This document shows, piece after piece, positions 1-9,680 of a DNA stretch of 64,000 nucleotides. How positions within the stretch are numbered: the first letter of the stretch is position 1; the number at the start of each line of letters is the position of its first letter. Source of the stretch: Durusdinium trenchii (taxonomy: Eukaryota; Sar; Dinophyceae; Suessiales; Symbiodiniaceae). The notes under the pieces are model-generated. The model saw only the letters and a program-made list of their open reading frames with translations. It was not told the origin of the DNA and made no database searches. Made by a program: the position numbers and the translations under genes. The DNA is taken from the NCBI GenBank assembly GCA_963970005.1, contig CAXAMN010022696.1, positions 612,572 to 676,571 on the forward strand. Direction: 5' to 3'.

Positions 1-2273
1 GAAGCCAACGAGGAGAAGAAGGAGAAGGCTTCAGCAAGCAAAGATGGCAAGAACTTGGAGAAGAAGCCAAAAGATGAGAAGGAAAAAGGAGGAAAGAAGG
101 AGGATGCAGAGAAGAGCAAAGAGAAGCAAGACAACAAGACCAAAGAGAAGACTGCTGCACACAAGAAGGCGAAGACCTCAGAGGAGAATGAAGAGGTAGC
201 CAAGACACACGAGAAGAAGGGAAGTGAAGATGGCAAGCGCAAGAGCGATTGTACATCACTAGTGTTGGTCTCAAGTGAAGAACCTCTAGACAAGCGTTCA
301 AAAAAGTCGGCCATTAAAGATGATGAACGTGATATCAAAAGAACCAACGGTGGGCCAACTGGGTCAAGCCCAGAAAAGAAAAAGTTGCGCTTTTCAGACT
401 GTGAGGCTGGGTGTCCCTGCTCATACTAAGCGAAACACACAATGTTTTGGACACTTGGTCGCCCCCGCCAGACGCCCCCCCCCAGAAACCTCCCTTGCCC
501 TGCTAGGACGGCGACCTCTCCAGCGCTGATGGTGTCTCGCCCAAGGCACCTCTGGAGCGGGTGAAAACGATGCCGAGCTTTGATGTGCTAACCAGTCCCG
601 CGGGAACCACCACAGCTTCAACACCTTCTGGCACTCCAGGGTTGGAGGAGGAGGGGCCACCGATCATGGTTGTTGTTTTATCCACCAATGCTGTGTGCAT
701 GTTTTCACAATAGTACCGACATGAATTAAAATAGTCTTGGTCGGACACCCTTGCGCAGGAGGAGCGGTTGAAGTCAAACAAGTGTACCAAGGGCCAGCCT
801 CGCATTAGCACCTTGAGTGAGGATGCCAAAGCCAAGATTGAATCGATGGCCAGTCCGTCCGAACTACAGCGGGATGAGCGCAAGCGACAGTACAGTGCAC
901 TGCGCCGGGCTATCATCAAATCATGCAGCCCATCCTTGCTGGCCAAATTCAGCCTCTGCCCGGATGGGGAGAGGTTGGGTGTGGTGTTTTTTCAATTGCA
1001 TACCCCCATACCATATCCACCTACAGACCCTGCCATACCCTTCCCTGCCAGGTTTACGATGCTGAAACAGTTCATGCTGGCGGACGGCAAGGTAGACACC
1101 ATAGAAGTTGAAGAGCGATACGTCCGTTGGACGGAGCAGCTTCGCAGCGATCGCTACGTGACCGTTCCTAGCCCCAATGTATAACTAATTTTTTCAGGTG
1201 ATCAATGCACAGTGAATTCCTGTACAAATGATGGGGGGTACCCTCAAAAATATCCTATACACTCAGGTCACAAAGCTACAGCTCTACAAAGTATATGGCC
1301 GTTCGAAGGAGGCCAAGGCTTTTGTGGAAGAACTTTGCAAGGGTTCCTGGGCTTGAAACTCCATTGGTCCTCTCCATTGTTCAATCCATCGAAAACCTGC
1401 TTTGAACCCATGCATGAATTATAGATCGACTTCCGTTAACGTTATATATAAATACAGAACTCAGGTCAACCAGGCATTCCTCACCCTCAAGTACCTTCTC
1501 AGAAGATGTATAAGGTGTTGAAGGAGGTGGCAGAGAATACCACCACTGGGTGCCGAAGTGACACCACGATGTCCGTCGGAGGGAGAATCAAGGACCCGGC
1601 CTTGAAGTCGATGCTGGCAAAGCAATTGAATGTTGGCCTAGGCGCACTCGAGAGCCAACAGTTGATGGATCTCAAGACTGGGAAGATCGTTTCGAAAAAA
1701 GAGAAAAAACCAAAGTCTCCAGAGCAAATGGCTCTTACTGAAGCCAAGGTCCTAAGCGGGAAGTCCCTTGGCCTTTTGACCCTGTTCTAATCTACACCAC
1801 TTTGTTTCCAAAACCCAAATCCATCCCAGGTGGAAGAAGATTATCAACGATCTACCCACCTGTATCGAAGACATGGACAAATATGGTGTCCGGAACTCTT
1901 CCGAATTGGCTTCTTGGATTTCTTAGTTGGGTCCCTGGGTGGTCAAAGATGTCTTAAAGGTTATATTCTGACCTTTCCGCTACCCGGGCCTTCTTAGGTT
2001 GATGCTTTGAGACGCCATGAGTTGGAAGTGGTGGGGCCTTCCGAAGCAGCTATTCAGAAGGCCAACACCCCTCTTTCCGATGTAGATGCTGCAGCTTTGC
2101 AAGAGTGGGTTGATTCCCAAAAGCCCCTTTTGAATCGAATTGAGGGCGACGTCAGGGATTCGAAGCGGCGCATTGCTGCTGTCAAAGCACCCAAGCGTAA
2201 GGCCAAGGTGGAAGAGCCACAGCCTTCCGATGGCAGCCAGTCTGATGGGGGAATGTCTGATGAGGGAAACTGA
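1..2273 (+). CDS. 3' part of a multi-exon Lys/Glu-rich hypothetical protein gene
   Basis: The frame is open from base 1, so the 5' end lies outside the window. The first exon (1 to about 410) is almost pure Lys/Glu/Asp/Ser, as in disordered nuclear or nucleolar proteins. Further coding-like blocks sit behind AG|G acceptors at about 510-660, 752-975, 1051-1160, 1267-1350, 1468-1750, 1830-1925 and 1999-2273. They contain stretches such as LQLYKVYGRSKEAKAF and SVGGRIKDPALKSML and end in an acidic tail that stops with TGA at 2271. I do not recognise the family. The strand and the last two exons are well supported; exact splice sites and phases were read by eye and several may be wrong. Confidence 0.6.
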
Positions 2274-4022
2274 GTGGAAAGCCTAGGCTGGCTTATAGGA
2301 TCCTTTACTTAAGATCTTTAAAGTATATATGCCTGCCATTAGCAGCTGTCTACTCGATATCCAAACATGTATATATAGAGAGCCATGAACTAGAACCGTT
2401 GTTTGCGCAGCTCCTCAATCAAGAAGTTCAATGTCGTAGACCACATCAGGCATCTGTCAGCTCTGGCTGAAAGCGTGATCTTCCCGCTTGCTAATTCAAC
2501 AGATCGCAGATCGATCCTTGGCTGTAAGCCTGCGTCGCCTGGGACTCCTGATAGGAATCCTGGTGTATGGCGTATGGGGGCCACTCTGCGGCTCTCCAAG
2601 AGCCCCAAGTCTATGACTGTCGACCATGTCAGCCCAGAGCTTGTGCAAGTTCTATCGAAGAGCACTGGCCCAATCAACAAAGTTGTCTTTGACGTCTTCA
2701 TTTTGGAGCCTCACTGGGCCCTCTGCTTCTGAGTCGTTTGCGCTGCGCCTCTTGGGCCTTGTGCAGCTGCTTGCACTGTGGCTCTTGAGCCTTGTGCAGC
2801 TCGTGGTATTTGTCCAACAGCACATGTTGGAACATAGACCTGCTTTCTGAGTTGTTTGCGCTGCGCCTCTTGGGCCTTGTGCAGCTCTTGGTATTTGTCC
2901 AAAAGCAGCTTTTGGACCATAGATCTGCCCTGGAACACACAGGGCTGGCACATAGTTTGCCATAGATCATCAGTGGCGCAAAGTCACTGGTGAGCGGCAG
3001 CTCAAGTTTCAAGATGTTCGGGGATCACGATCCAATCTTGATCGTGCTGGGGATTTGCGAAATAGGTTTTTCTGCTCTAGAAGGTCTAAAAAGTTTTTCC
3101 AATTTGTTCAGACAACTCGAATGTTTGGACCATGTGCCTGTTGTACTTTGAGTCACTCTTACTTGCGCGCCGACGTTCTTCAGTGGGGTTGCTCAAGGGG
3201 AGTCGAGCAACGCGGGGATTTGTGCAAGGAGTCAGTGAGTGGCCATCCTTGCACCATGGATTTAGTAGAAGAAGTCCTGGAGCTCACACGAAGAGTCTTT
3301 TGAATGCATCGATATACTTATGATCGATACCAGTAAATGTTTGCAGAAACAAGCGCGCACGGCTAGGTGAGTGTCTCCGATATTGTGAGATTGCTGTCTG
3401 CTGTCAAGAGACGATTCCCGAGACGGCTTCTTCCGTTCCTTTTCTTAATTGACATTGGTCGCAGGTACTGTTGAACTTGAATCGGAAAACGAAACGCAAG
3501 GGTTTTTTCATATTTGTTAGTGTTGCGCTTCGCTTAGGCCCAACCTTCGAGACCTACTTCATGTGCACAAAGAAGGTGACAGGAATGGACCCAGAAATTT
3601 TTGGAATTGGTTGGCCAAACAAGAGTGGATTCGTATGTTGCCACCTGTGCGCGAGTACTCAAGCTGCACTGTAAAACTAAAAATGGCACCATGTAGCATG
3701 TGTGGCTCGTTTTTGGTGGAAGATCGTCCTTCAAGATGTATCATTGGAGGAACGGTTTTATCTTGGTACCTGGCATGTGCTACTGCCATCGGAAGTGTTG
3801 CTAGACTTCAACGACTGAGGTGTGGGTGTGTGTGTGTGTGGTTACATATGTTACAACTCAATGCGCGCACTATAGATTCTTTTGCGCTCCCAGGTTTGCA
3901 AGCATTTATCGCTACGATGCAAAATTGTTTCAACAGCGATTCCTTGGAGAAGAAGGGGTGGGACTCTTGGGAGAACAATCCATGCACCTGGTAGTAAGTC
4001 CACACATGGGTTCCTGACTTAG
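2274..4022. other. no supportable gene; contains a short coding-like repeat
   Basis: Beyond the duplicated block at 2730-2934 I see no convincing exon. Open frames on both strands (for example 2390-2701 minus) lack recognisable composition or splice context. Some 5' exons of the downstream 4.0-6.1 kb gene may hide here, for example around 3580-3640. Confidence 0.4.
2730..2934 (-). repeat. two-copy coding-like repeat (DKYxELHKAQEAQRKQL)
   Basis: Two copies (about 2730-2847 and 2848-2934) of the same sequence. On the minus strand each reads as LLLDKYxELHKAQEAQRKQL, a charged, probably coiled-coil segment. The left copy has an extra 33 nt that duplicates the KAQExQxKQL part. The two copies are in different frames, so they cannot both be translated without a splice or a frame change. 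It is either an exon remnant or a decayed gene fragment. Confidence 0.4.
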
Positions 4023-6106
4023 GCTATCGAACGATATTGGAACCATATCAGACACACTGAGTTTTTCCAGAATCATCCGCTACTATCTGACCCAGTGCTC
4101 CAGATGCACATAATTCAAAACCTGACAGCCTGGTCATACACATATGGATGCATGCGTGCTTTCATGCCTAGCCTAGGCGACAGATTTAAAGCGGGTGATA
4201 CCCCTCATTCTGCACGGTGACGACGCTGAATGCCATCGAAGAAGAAGTTTCACAATAACTTCATATGCCTCGCTTGTAGTGGGAGGGGTGAGCCCATGGG
4301 ACAATAGATTTCTTTTGTATTGCATGGACGGAGCACGCTCGTGTGATGCTACCTATGACGGGTTGGATGCATGGATGGCGTGGAGCTTCCAAGAGTTGAT
4401 GAGTGGAAGCTGGAGCGAGACAGATCCTTGGGGTCGGCCACTTCCAAGGAGACAAGGGACGGGTAATCTATTGATTGCAGATGGGTACAAGGCAGTCATC
4501 GCTGTTCACAGGGGGGACGAGAAGTACTTTGCCAAGGCATATCACCTCAAGACCAATTGGTTGAGCGAGAGGATTTGCCCCCATTGCGAGGCCTCCCGTG
4601 TCTCTGGGTCCAATCTGTTGTACACACTCCATGGGCGGAGTGCTCCACATAGGAACACGACTTTGAGCCTTCAACAGTTCTTGGCGCTTTGCAATCCTAA
4701 CAGTTGGGTTGCTATGGAGGGGTTCCACCATACCATTATCCACTTTGACATCTTGCACGTCTTTGATTTGAGCTTGGTTCCGGACGCAGCAGCCAGTGTT
4801 CCTGGCTGTGCACGTATGTATGTGTTGGCTGGCCTTTCAATCCCATTTGTTTCTATAGCGTAGCGTTGTGTGCAAGCCAAGGCTCTTATGGAATTGTCTG
4901 AGACCTCTGATGTGTGGCCTGGAGCCAACCAGGATGCACGTCTTCGCGCAGCGCACGTTGAATTTGCGCGGTTGTGTCGCCAGCACAAAGTACGTGGCTT
5001 GTTTTAAACATCTTACTGCGCGCCTGTGTGCTCAGAGAGATACATATTGTGCCATGAGACCTTTGCAATTTGCTTAGGTAATCGTGGGCAGGTGTTCTCA
5101 GTGTACCTTAGAATATATATGACAGTTGCGCATGCATGCACTGTGTTTTGCCACAACTGGCGGAACATGTGTTGAGGAAACAAATGGTTGGCCAAGTCAA
5201 GCACAAGGTCTTCCCAACACTAGCCCAACGCCACTTCAACGGGGCAGACAGTGCCTCAGTTTGTTTCTTGCATGGGTGGTCCCCTAAAAGTGTCACATTG
5301 TGCTGCAGGAAAGTGTGATCTTGGCATGATATTTGATGGGTATCACTGTGGCTCATGCTGAAGCAAACCGAAAGGACCTCCATTCACAGAGCCTTTTATG
5401 AATAGCAAACATCGGCATAGAGTCTAACCATAGCGTGCCTAACTAGCGAAAGCCGATAGGTGATCAGCCTGTTGTAGCTAAGGATGCGAGCTGCCCTGTT
5501 TATCAGCGCAGTTGTTCTGCGTGACGCTATGGCCATGAGTCATGGTATGATACTCCCGGAGGAAAACCTCCAGCGGATTGAGACGGCAAACTACCTATTC
5601 CACGTATCTCTCAATTGTACCCTGGTTGGCTTTGGATGTTTATTTTTTACGTTGAGGCCCACTCTAGTACTAGTTAATGTAGCAACTTGAAACCAAGGGC
5701 TGGCAGCGGAGGCGATCAAGAACCAGCAGTGCAGATGGAAATTACGCCCAAAATTTGCACAAGCTGCTTGCTTACTTATATGCGTTGTTTCCCTTACATA
5801 AGTAAGCGTAACTGTACTTGCTCATGCTACCTTAGGTTAGACCACATATGTCTTGACGAAGCCCCGTTGGTGTCTCCGATGTGGACCAGCGCATACGGGG
5901 ACGAGGATTTGGCTACATAGCTAGCGGTTGAGGTGTTATGCGTGTGACGTCACCACGAGCCTTGCATGAATCTGGTGTTCCCTTTGTCAACTAAGGTAGG
6001 TCGCATCAAACAGCTAGCAGCAATGGCCAACCCAAACCACTTGGGAAGGCAAGTCTTACGCCGGTATACGGCATTCGTGTGCGTGAGGTGGCTCAGGCGC
6101 CTTTGA
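4023..6106 (+). CDS. multi-exon protein of a recurrent dinoflagellate family, possibly decayed
   Basis: Eight or so coding blocks follow one another on the plus strand: 4023-4190, 4195-4795 (hallmarks IPLILHGDDAEC, DPWGRPLPRR, VHRGDEKYFAKAYH), 4882-4987 (ALMELSETSDVW), 5150-5251 (KVFPTLAQRHFNGADS), 5504-5640 (MILPEENLQRIETANYLFH), 5836-5917 (LDHICLDEAP, YGDEDLA) and 5998-6106 (GRIKQLAAM, LRRYTAFVCVRWLRRL, stop). From memory this resembles a very multicopy dinoflagellate protein, possibly transposon-derived; I know no function for it. The first two blocks are adjacent but out of frame by one base at 4190-4195, with no obvious intron, which suggests decay. The 5' end is not resolved. Confidence 0.55.
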
Positions 6107-6337
6107 TATGTATGTTATATACCACCTGGGATAATCCCTGTCCCTTGAGCCCCTTGCCCTTGTGCCACCCAGCCTCTGCCTCAAAGTTGGCAAAGAGGTC
6201 GCCGAAGAGGTGCTCCGTGGATGGAAAATGGAAGAGGGGCTGAGATTGCATGGGGGCGAGAACTCCCTTATCATGAGCAAAATCAACAGTACATGTACCA
6301 CAAGTCACCCATGTGTTCAAAGGTGATTATAGAGAGA

Positions 6338-6464
6338 TGCTAAGTGACCTCTAGAAGGTCTAAGTGACCTAGTTCAGCTTCTTCTAAGTGACCTTTTGGT
6401 GGGAATAACTTAAGTGACCCCATAAAAAACATAAAATTTCAAAAGGTCACTTTGAAGAAGCTGG
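6338..6464. repeat. hairpin element with AAGTGACC repeats
   Basis: The word AAGTGACC recurs four times. Arms 6375-6397 and 6441-6463 are reverse complements with 22 of 23 matches around a 43-base loop. It could be a small MITE-like element or a structured RNA; nothing decides. Confidence 0.6.
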
Positions 6465-6483
6465 TATATACTATTACGAAAGC

Positions 6484-6690
6484 CAGCCGATAGGCTAGGC
6501 TTGAGCTCTTAGACCGAACGAAGTGAGTTAAGGGGGTGTGGGGGGGGGGTAGGCCGCGAAAAGGCACAATTTGAAAGGGTGAACCCGGAGCTTGCCTGCA
6601 GAGAGCGCTCCAAAGCGAGGGTCAGAAAAGCAGTGAAAATGGGGTCAATGGACGCCGAGTAGTGCATCATGAGCATCATCTAGGGCTCCG
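6484..6690 (+). repeat. dispersed repeat, copy 1 (about 200 bp)
   Basis: Starts GCCAGCCGATAGGCTAGGC and matches 47080-47304 through a G-rich centre, GCGAAAAGGCACAATTTG and AGAGCGCTCCAAAGCGAGGG. This copy lacks an insert present in the other near 47240. No long ORF is shared, so it is a dispersed non-coding repeat of unknown type. Confidence 0.65.
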
Positions 6691-7027
6691 GTGTTCACTT
6701 TTCTTGCCTCGGACGGTGGGAGCGGTGAGACATGTCAGAGTTGGGCACGAACCTACAGCATGCACACCAAAACCTTGGACATCCTGCGCCCCATCGCTTG
6801 AGTCAAGCTCTCAAAAGCAAGGATATCGACATGAGTCTTGGCCAAGCATGCACGACCGGGCAATTTACATTCGTTGTTGGACTTCAATCAAAGAAGCTAT
6901 ATAGATGGTATTGACTGGACCGGCAAAGCAGGTAAAACATACCCTAGTCTAGTATATATTTTGTCGTATATAAATTTTATGACGGATTTTGGTTGCAAAA
7001 GTACTTGATGATTGCTTCCCAATGGAA

Positions 7028-7112
7028 CTGGTTGGATGTATTGGGGCAAGTATGGTAGTTGGTTGGCAGCGACAAGTCTATCAGAAAAGGGGCCCGTGTA
7101 GATAGCAACTTG
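7028..7112 (+). repeat. 85-bp direct repeat, copy 1
   Basis: Begins GGTTGGATGTATTGGGGCAA and ends GTAGATAGCAACTT. It recurs 220 bp downstream with a few small differences. The 135 bp between the copies are unrelated. Too short and internally plain for LTRs; probably a segmental duplication or solo remnants. Confidence 0.6.
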
Positions 7113-7247
7113 GTGGGGTGAAGAGCTTGCTGTTTAAGGATTGGTTATAGTCACGGATCTATGCCATATTTTTGGATCACGGTTGGTGACACCAATGCTG
7201 AGACATATAGTTCCTGCCATCCTCCTATACATCCTGTCCGAGAAGTC

Positions 7248-7332
7248 TGGTTGGATGTATTGGGGCAAGTATGGTAGTTGGTTGGCAGCGACAAGTTGCT
7301 ATCAGAAAAGGACCCCCTGTAGATAGCAACTT
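7248..7332 (+). repeat. 85-bp direct repeat, copy 2
   Basis: Second copy of the block at 7028. It has a 2-base insertion in the CAAGTTGCTATC region and a changed run after AGAAAAGG. Confidence 0.6.
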
Positions 7333-7513
7333 CTCTGTGTTTTACTGTGCCTCTATGTCTCTATGGTTCTGTGTCTCTATGTCTCTGGGAAGAGAGGTGT
7401 AGCTGCGACGTATGGTTATATTTTGGGCGGATCAGTGGCATAAGCCCAAGGAAAGCCCCCAACGGCACGAAGCGCCACTCGGAAAATCTTTTCGCTGTCC
7501 ACACCCTCCTTTG

Positions 7514-7682
7514 GAGCCTGGTCTGCTTTGGAACCTGTTCCCGAACTTTCTCCAGAACCTCCTCATGGTGCCCCGGTACCTTCTCCCGAACCTTCTCTGG
7601 ATGCAGCTGCCGCGACGATCCCCGACCTCAGCCCTGCAGCCCCCGTTGTAAAAACAACTGGCTTTCGTCCTCCCCCTTCTCA
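7514..7682 (+). CDS. proline-rich exon candidate
   Basis: An open frame reads LEPVPELSPEPPHGAPVPSP and continues Pro/Ala/Ser-rich up to a CTCAG at 7678-7682, directly before a TA microsatellite. It could be a linker exon of an unidentified gene. The downstream cathepsin gene would need an inhibitor prodomain upstream, and this is not one. Composition is the only support. Confidence 0.25.
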
Positions 7683-7722
7683 GGTATATATATATATATA
7701 CACTATATATACTATATATGGC
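7660..7722 (+). repeat. TTTCGT-CCCC-TTCTCAG motif running into (TA)n
   Basis: GGCTTTCGTCCTCCCCCTTCTCAG is followed at once by GTATATATAT. The same composite stands at 48528-48573. The shared flank shows these are copies of one repeat and not two independent microsatellites. Confidence 0.5.
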
Positions 7723-8189
7723 CATTGTGAAGGGAAACGATTGAAGCGGAAGCCGCCTGAAGAAAGCAAAGGAACTCACAAACGGAAGTCGCCGCCAAAC
7801 CCCGGCTTTGTGAGGTTGTTTGGCACCGCTTGTATACTTCCGCAAAACATGTCCGTCGCCAGGACGCCTTTTGGAGAGCGAAGTCGTTGAGCGGCAATGC
7901 TCCTGACAGCCCCTTCGGGATTAACAGCTTCTCTGACTGGTATGATGCTTGCTGCAATGCTTGCCCTGCTATTCATTCCACTTTTTTAAGAGGGAGGTAA
8001 ACATGAGATTTCTGATTACATGTTTACGTGAAATTACATGAACATAGAATACAACAAGATGTCCTTGCCCCGTTTTGCAAATCCAAGGAGTATGAGTTGC
8101 CTCGAAAAGGGCTGAAATCAGACATTCCATTTCAGATGGACATGTTGGGCTCCCAGGAGATGGGAACCAATGCATCTCGGACTTGGACA

Positions 8190-8306
8190 AGTGCATCGCT
8201 ACTAGTAACAAGGGCATCGCTACTAGGAGCAAGGACGCTACTAGGGGCTCCTGGCCATACTACTAGGAGCAAGAAGCTACTAGTAACAAGAAGCTACTAG
8301 TAACTA
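8190..8306 (+). repeat. CTACTAG modular repeat array
   Basis: Six words in forward orientation: linkers GCATCG, GCATCG, GACG, CCATA, AAG, AAG, each followed by CTACTAG and then TAACAAG, GAGCAAG or GGGCTCCTGG. Confidence 0.85.
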
Positions 8307-8538
8307 GTTCTGGGAAATTGCTACTACTGTCATGCTTTGATTTCTCCATGTTTGTCGGCCTGCTGCCTATCAACAATCCGAGCAACCTGTTGAAGATATG
8401 ATGCTCGTTTGATACACTCCCCCAGCAACAGCTGATCTTTCCGCATGCCCTGTTCGTTCAAGAAGGGGGTCAGTGACAAAGGGCCCACCGCATGTGATCA
8501 CTAATCTTCAAGTGGCAAAATAACCAGATATACACATA

Positions 8539-8617
8539 GAAGCTACTAGTAACAAGTGCATCGCTTCTAGTAACAAGTGCCTTACTAGTAGGAACAAGAA
8601 GCTAGTAGAAACAAGAA
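8539..8617 (+). repeat. CTACTAG modular repeat, diverged
   Basis: Forward words with changes such as CTTCTAG and CTAGTAG. It lies in the intron just 75 bp before the cathepsin exon at 8692. Confidence 0.75.
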
Positions 8618-8691
8618 TTAGAATTAGACACAGCACCCGGCATCCTCAGGCATCCTCAGGCATTCAGGCATATCACAATCCTCGTTCTCAG

Positions 8692-8812
8692 GCCTCTCAT
8701 GCCTCTGACACTGCCGTGTTGAAGCCACAGCCGGCTGCGATCAACTGGCGCCTGACTCGAGCGGTGAGCCCAGTGAAAAACCAAGGGTCCTGTGGAGCAT
8801 GCTGGGCTTCTT
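8692..8812 (+). CDS. cathepsin-like cysteine protease: exon with catalytic cysteine
   Basis: After an AG|G acceptor the frame reads AAINWRLTRAVSPVKNQGSC, then GACWAS. This is the papain-family (C1A) mature N-terminus: the oxyanion Gln is at 8782 and the catalytic Cys at 8800 in the CGxCW motif. The exon ends near 8806-8812 before an in-frame TGA. The rest of the protease is at 26397-27830, so this gene is split by an intron of about 17.6 kb that holds the LTR retrotransposon in the same orientation. Exons for the signal peptide and the I29 propeptide were not found upstream. Papain-type proteases act in vacuoles or lysosomes; location cannot be told here. Confidence 0.75.
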
Positions 8813-8859
8813 GAAGAGCATTCAATTATGTTGTCGTTTTTTTCCCCTCAATCAGTTTC

Positions 8860-9041
8860 AGGGCGCTTCGAGCAAAGAAAGTGAGGAGATGGTTTTAGCC
8901 TCCACTGCAACTCAAAGTGAGGCTTTTGTCACAGCAGAGGAGGTCGAGTCTATGTGGCTCGGAGATCCATTGACATTGTTGGTGTGTTTCACACGCGGGT
9001 CGACGCCGCATGCTTCTTCGTTGAAAGGCGGGTCGGGATAA
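8860..9041 (+). other. short open frame inside the cathepsin intron
   Basis: A frame reads GASSKESEEMVLASTATQSE and ends TAA at 9041. It has no papain-like feature and does not continue the CWAF region. It may be an alternative exon or chance. Confidence 0.15.
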
Positions 9042-9207
9042 CAAAGGCCCTCTCTCGTGCTACCACGGGGTTTGGGAGAAGGTTGCAGCTGTTGGAGAAT
9101 TGACCCAGTTACGTCTTTCAGCAGACTCGGATCTTTAAGTTGTTTGAACCAAGACAGGCTGCAAATATTTGCAAATGCTGTTGTTTGATTTGTTCAACCC
9201 GGAATTC

Positions 9208-9260
9208 TAATCACGAAAGGTAGCTTGAGCTACCTGAGTTCTCCTTGCTTTAGCAAAAAT
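9208..9260 (+). repeat. palindrome-bearing direct repeat, copy 1
   Basis: TCACGAAAG, a near-palindrome at 9218-9235 (16 of 18 positions), then GAGTTCTCCTTGCTTTAGCAA. It pairs with the copy at 9312-9360. Confidence 0.55.
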
Positions 9261-9311
9261 GTATTACAATCAGGAGTTGGGATTGTGCATTGAGTTTGGT
9301 CCTGTAAGAGT

Positions 9312-9360
9312 TGATCACGAAAGCTAGCATGCTAGCTGAGTTCTTCTTTGCTTTAGCAAT
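9312..9360 (+). repeat. palindrome-bearing direct repeat, copy 2
   Basis: Same flanks as the copy at 9208, but the centre is a perfect 16-bp palindrome, AGCTAGCATGCTAGCT (9322-9337). The stem differs from copy 1 while staying self-complementary. Confidence 0.55.
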
Positions 9361-9409
9361 GTTGTGGTGGGAGGGGCTGCGTGCCTTAAAGATTGATATA
9401 TCAAGCTAA

Positions 9410-9421
9410 CCCCCCCCCCCC
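9410..9421 (+). repeat. poly-C tract at the 5' edge of the retrotransposon
   Basis: Twelve C. The 3' edge of the element also runs into C (24993-25012), so the element sits in a C tract and its 5-bp target duplication would be CCCCC, indistinguishable from the tract. Confidence 0.8.
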
Positions 9422-9602
9422 TGAAATGTAGAGGCCTACTTGTACAGGTTCCACTCCAGTGGCCTATCTAGTGTGTCCATGCTTGACTGCCATAAGGCTC
9501 AAGAGAGGGTCAATGGACCTAAAGAGCAAGAGGATAAGACTCTGCGCATAAAAGACACTAGCGGTCTGCACCTCTACCGTGTACGCCCTAGTCACTCTTT
9601 CA
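9422..9602 (+). repeat. 5' LTR (181 bp)
   Basis: Starts TGAAATGTAGAGGCC and ends GTCACTCTTTCA. A TATA-like ATAAAAG lies at 9549. A stretch at 9489-9503 (GCCATAAGGCTCAAG) resembles the 3' part of the dinoflagellate spliced leader. Short LTRs of this size are seen in some copia lineages. Confidence 0.92.
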
Positions 9603-9603
9603 G

Positions 9604-9619
9604 TGGTAGCGGAGCAGTG
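9604..9619 (+). promoter_or_regulatory. probable primer-binding site (initiator Met tRNA)
   Basis: TGGTAGCGGAGCAGTG begins two bases after the LTR. The first seven bases, and most of the next six, fit the complement of the CCA-ended 3' terminus of eukaryotic initiator tRNA-Met (TGGTAGCAGAGG in animals), the usual copia primer. Confidence 0.55.
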
Positions 9620-9680
9620 ATCCTGGAAGACCCAGGTGAGCTCCTTTCCTAGGCATAGAATTGCTTGTGGGCAAACGGCC

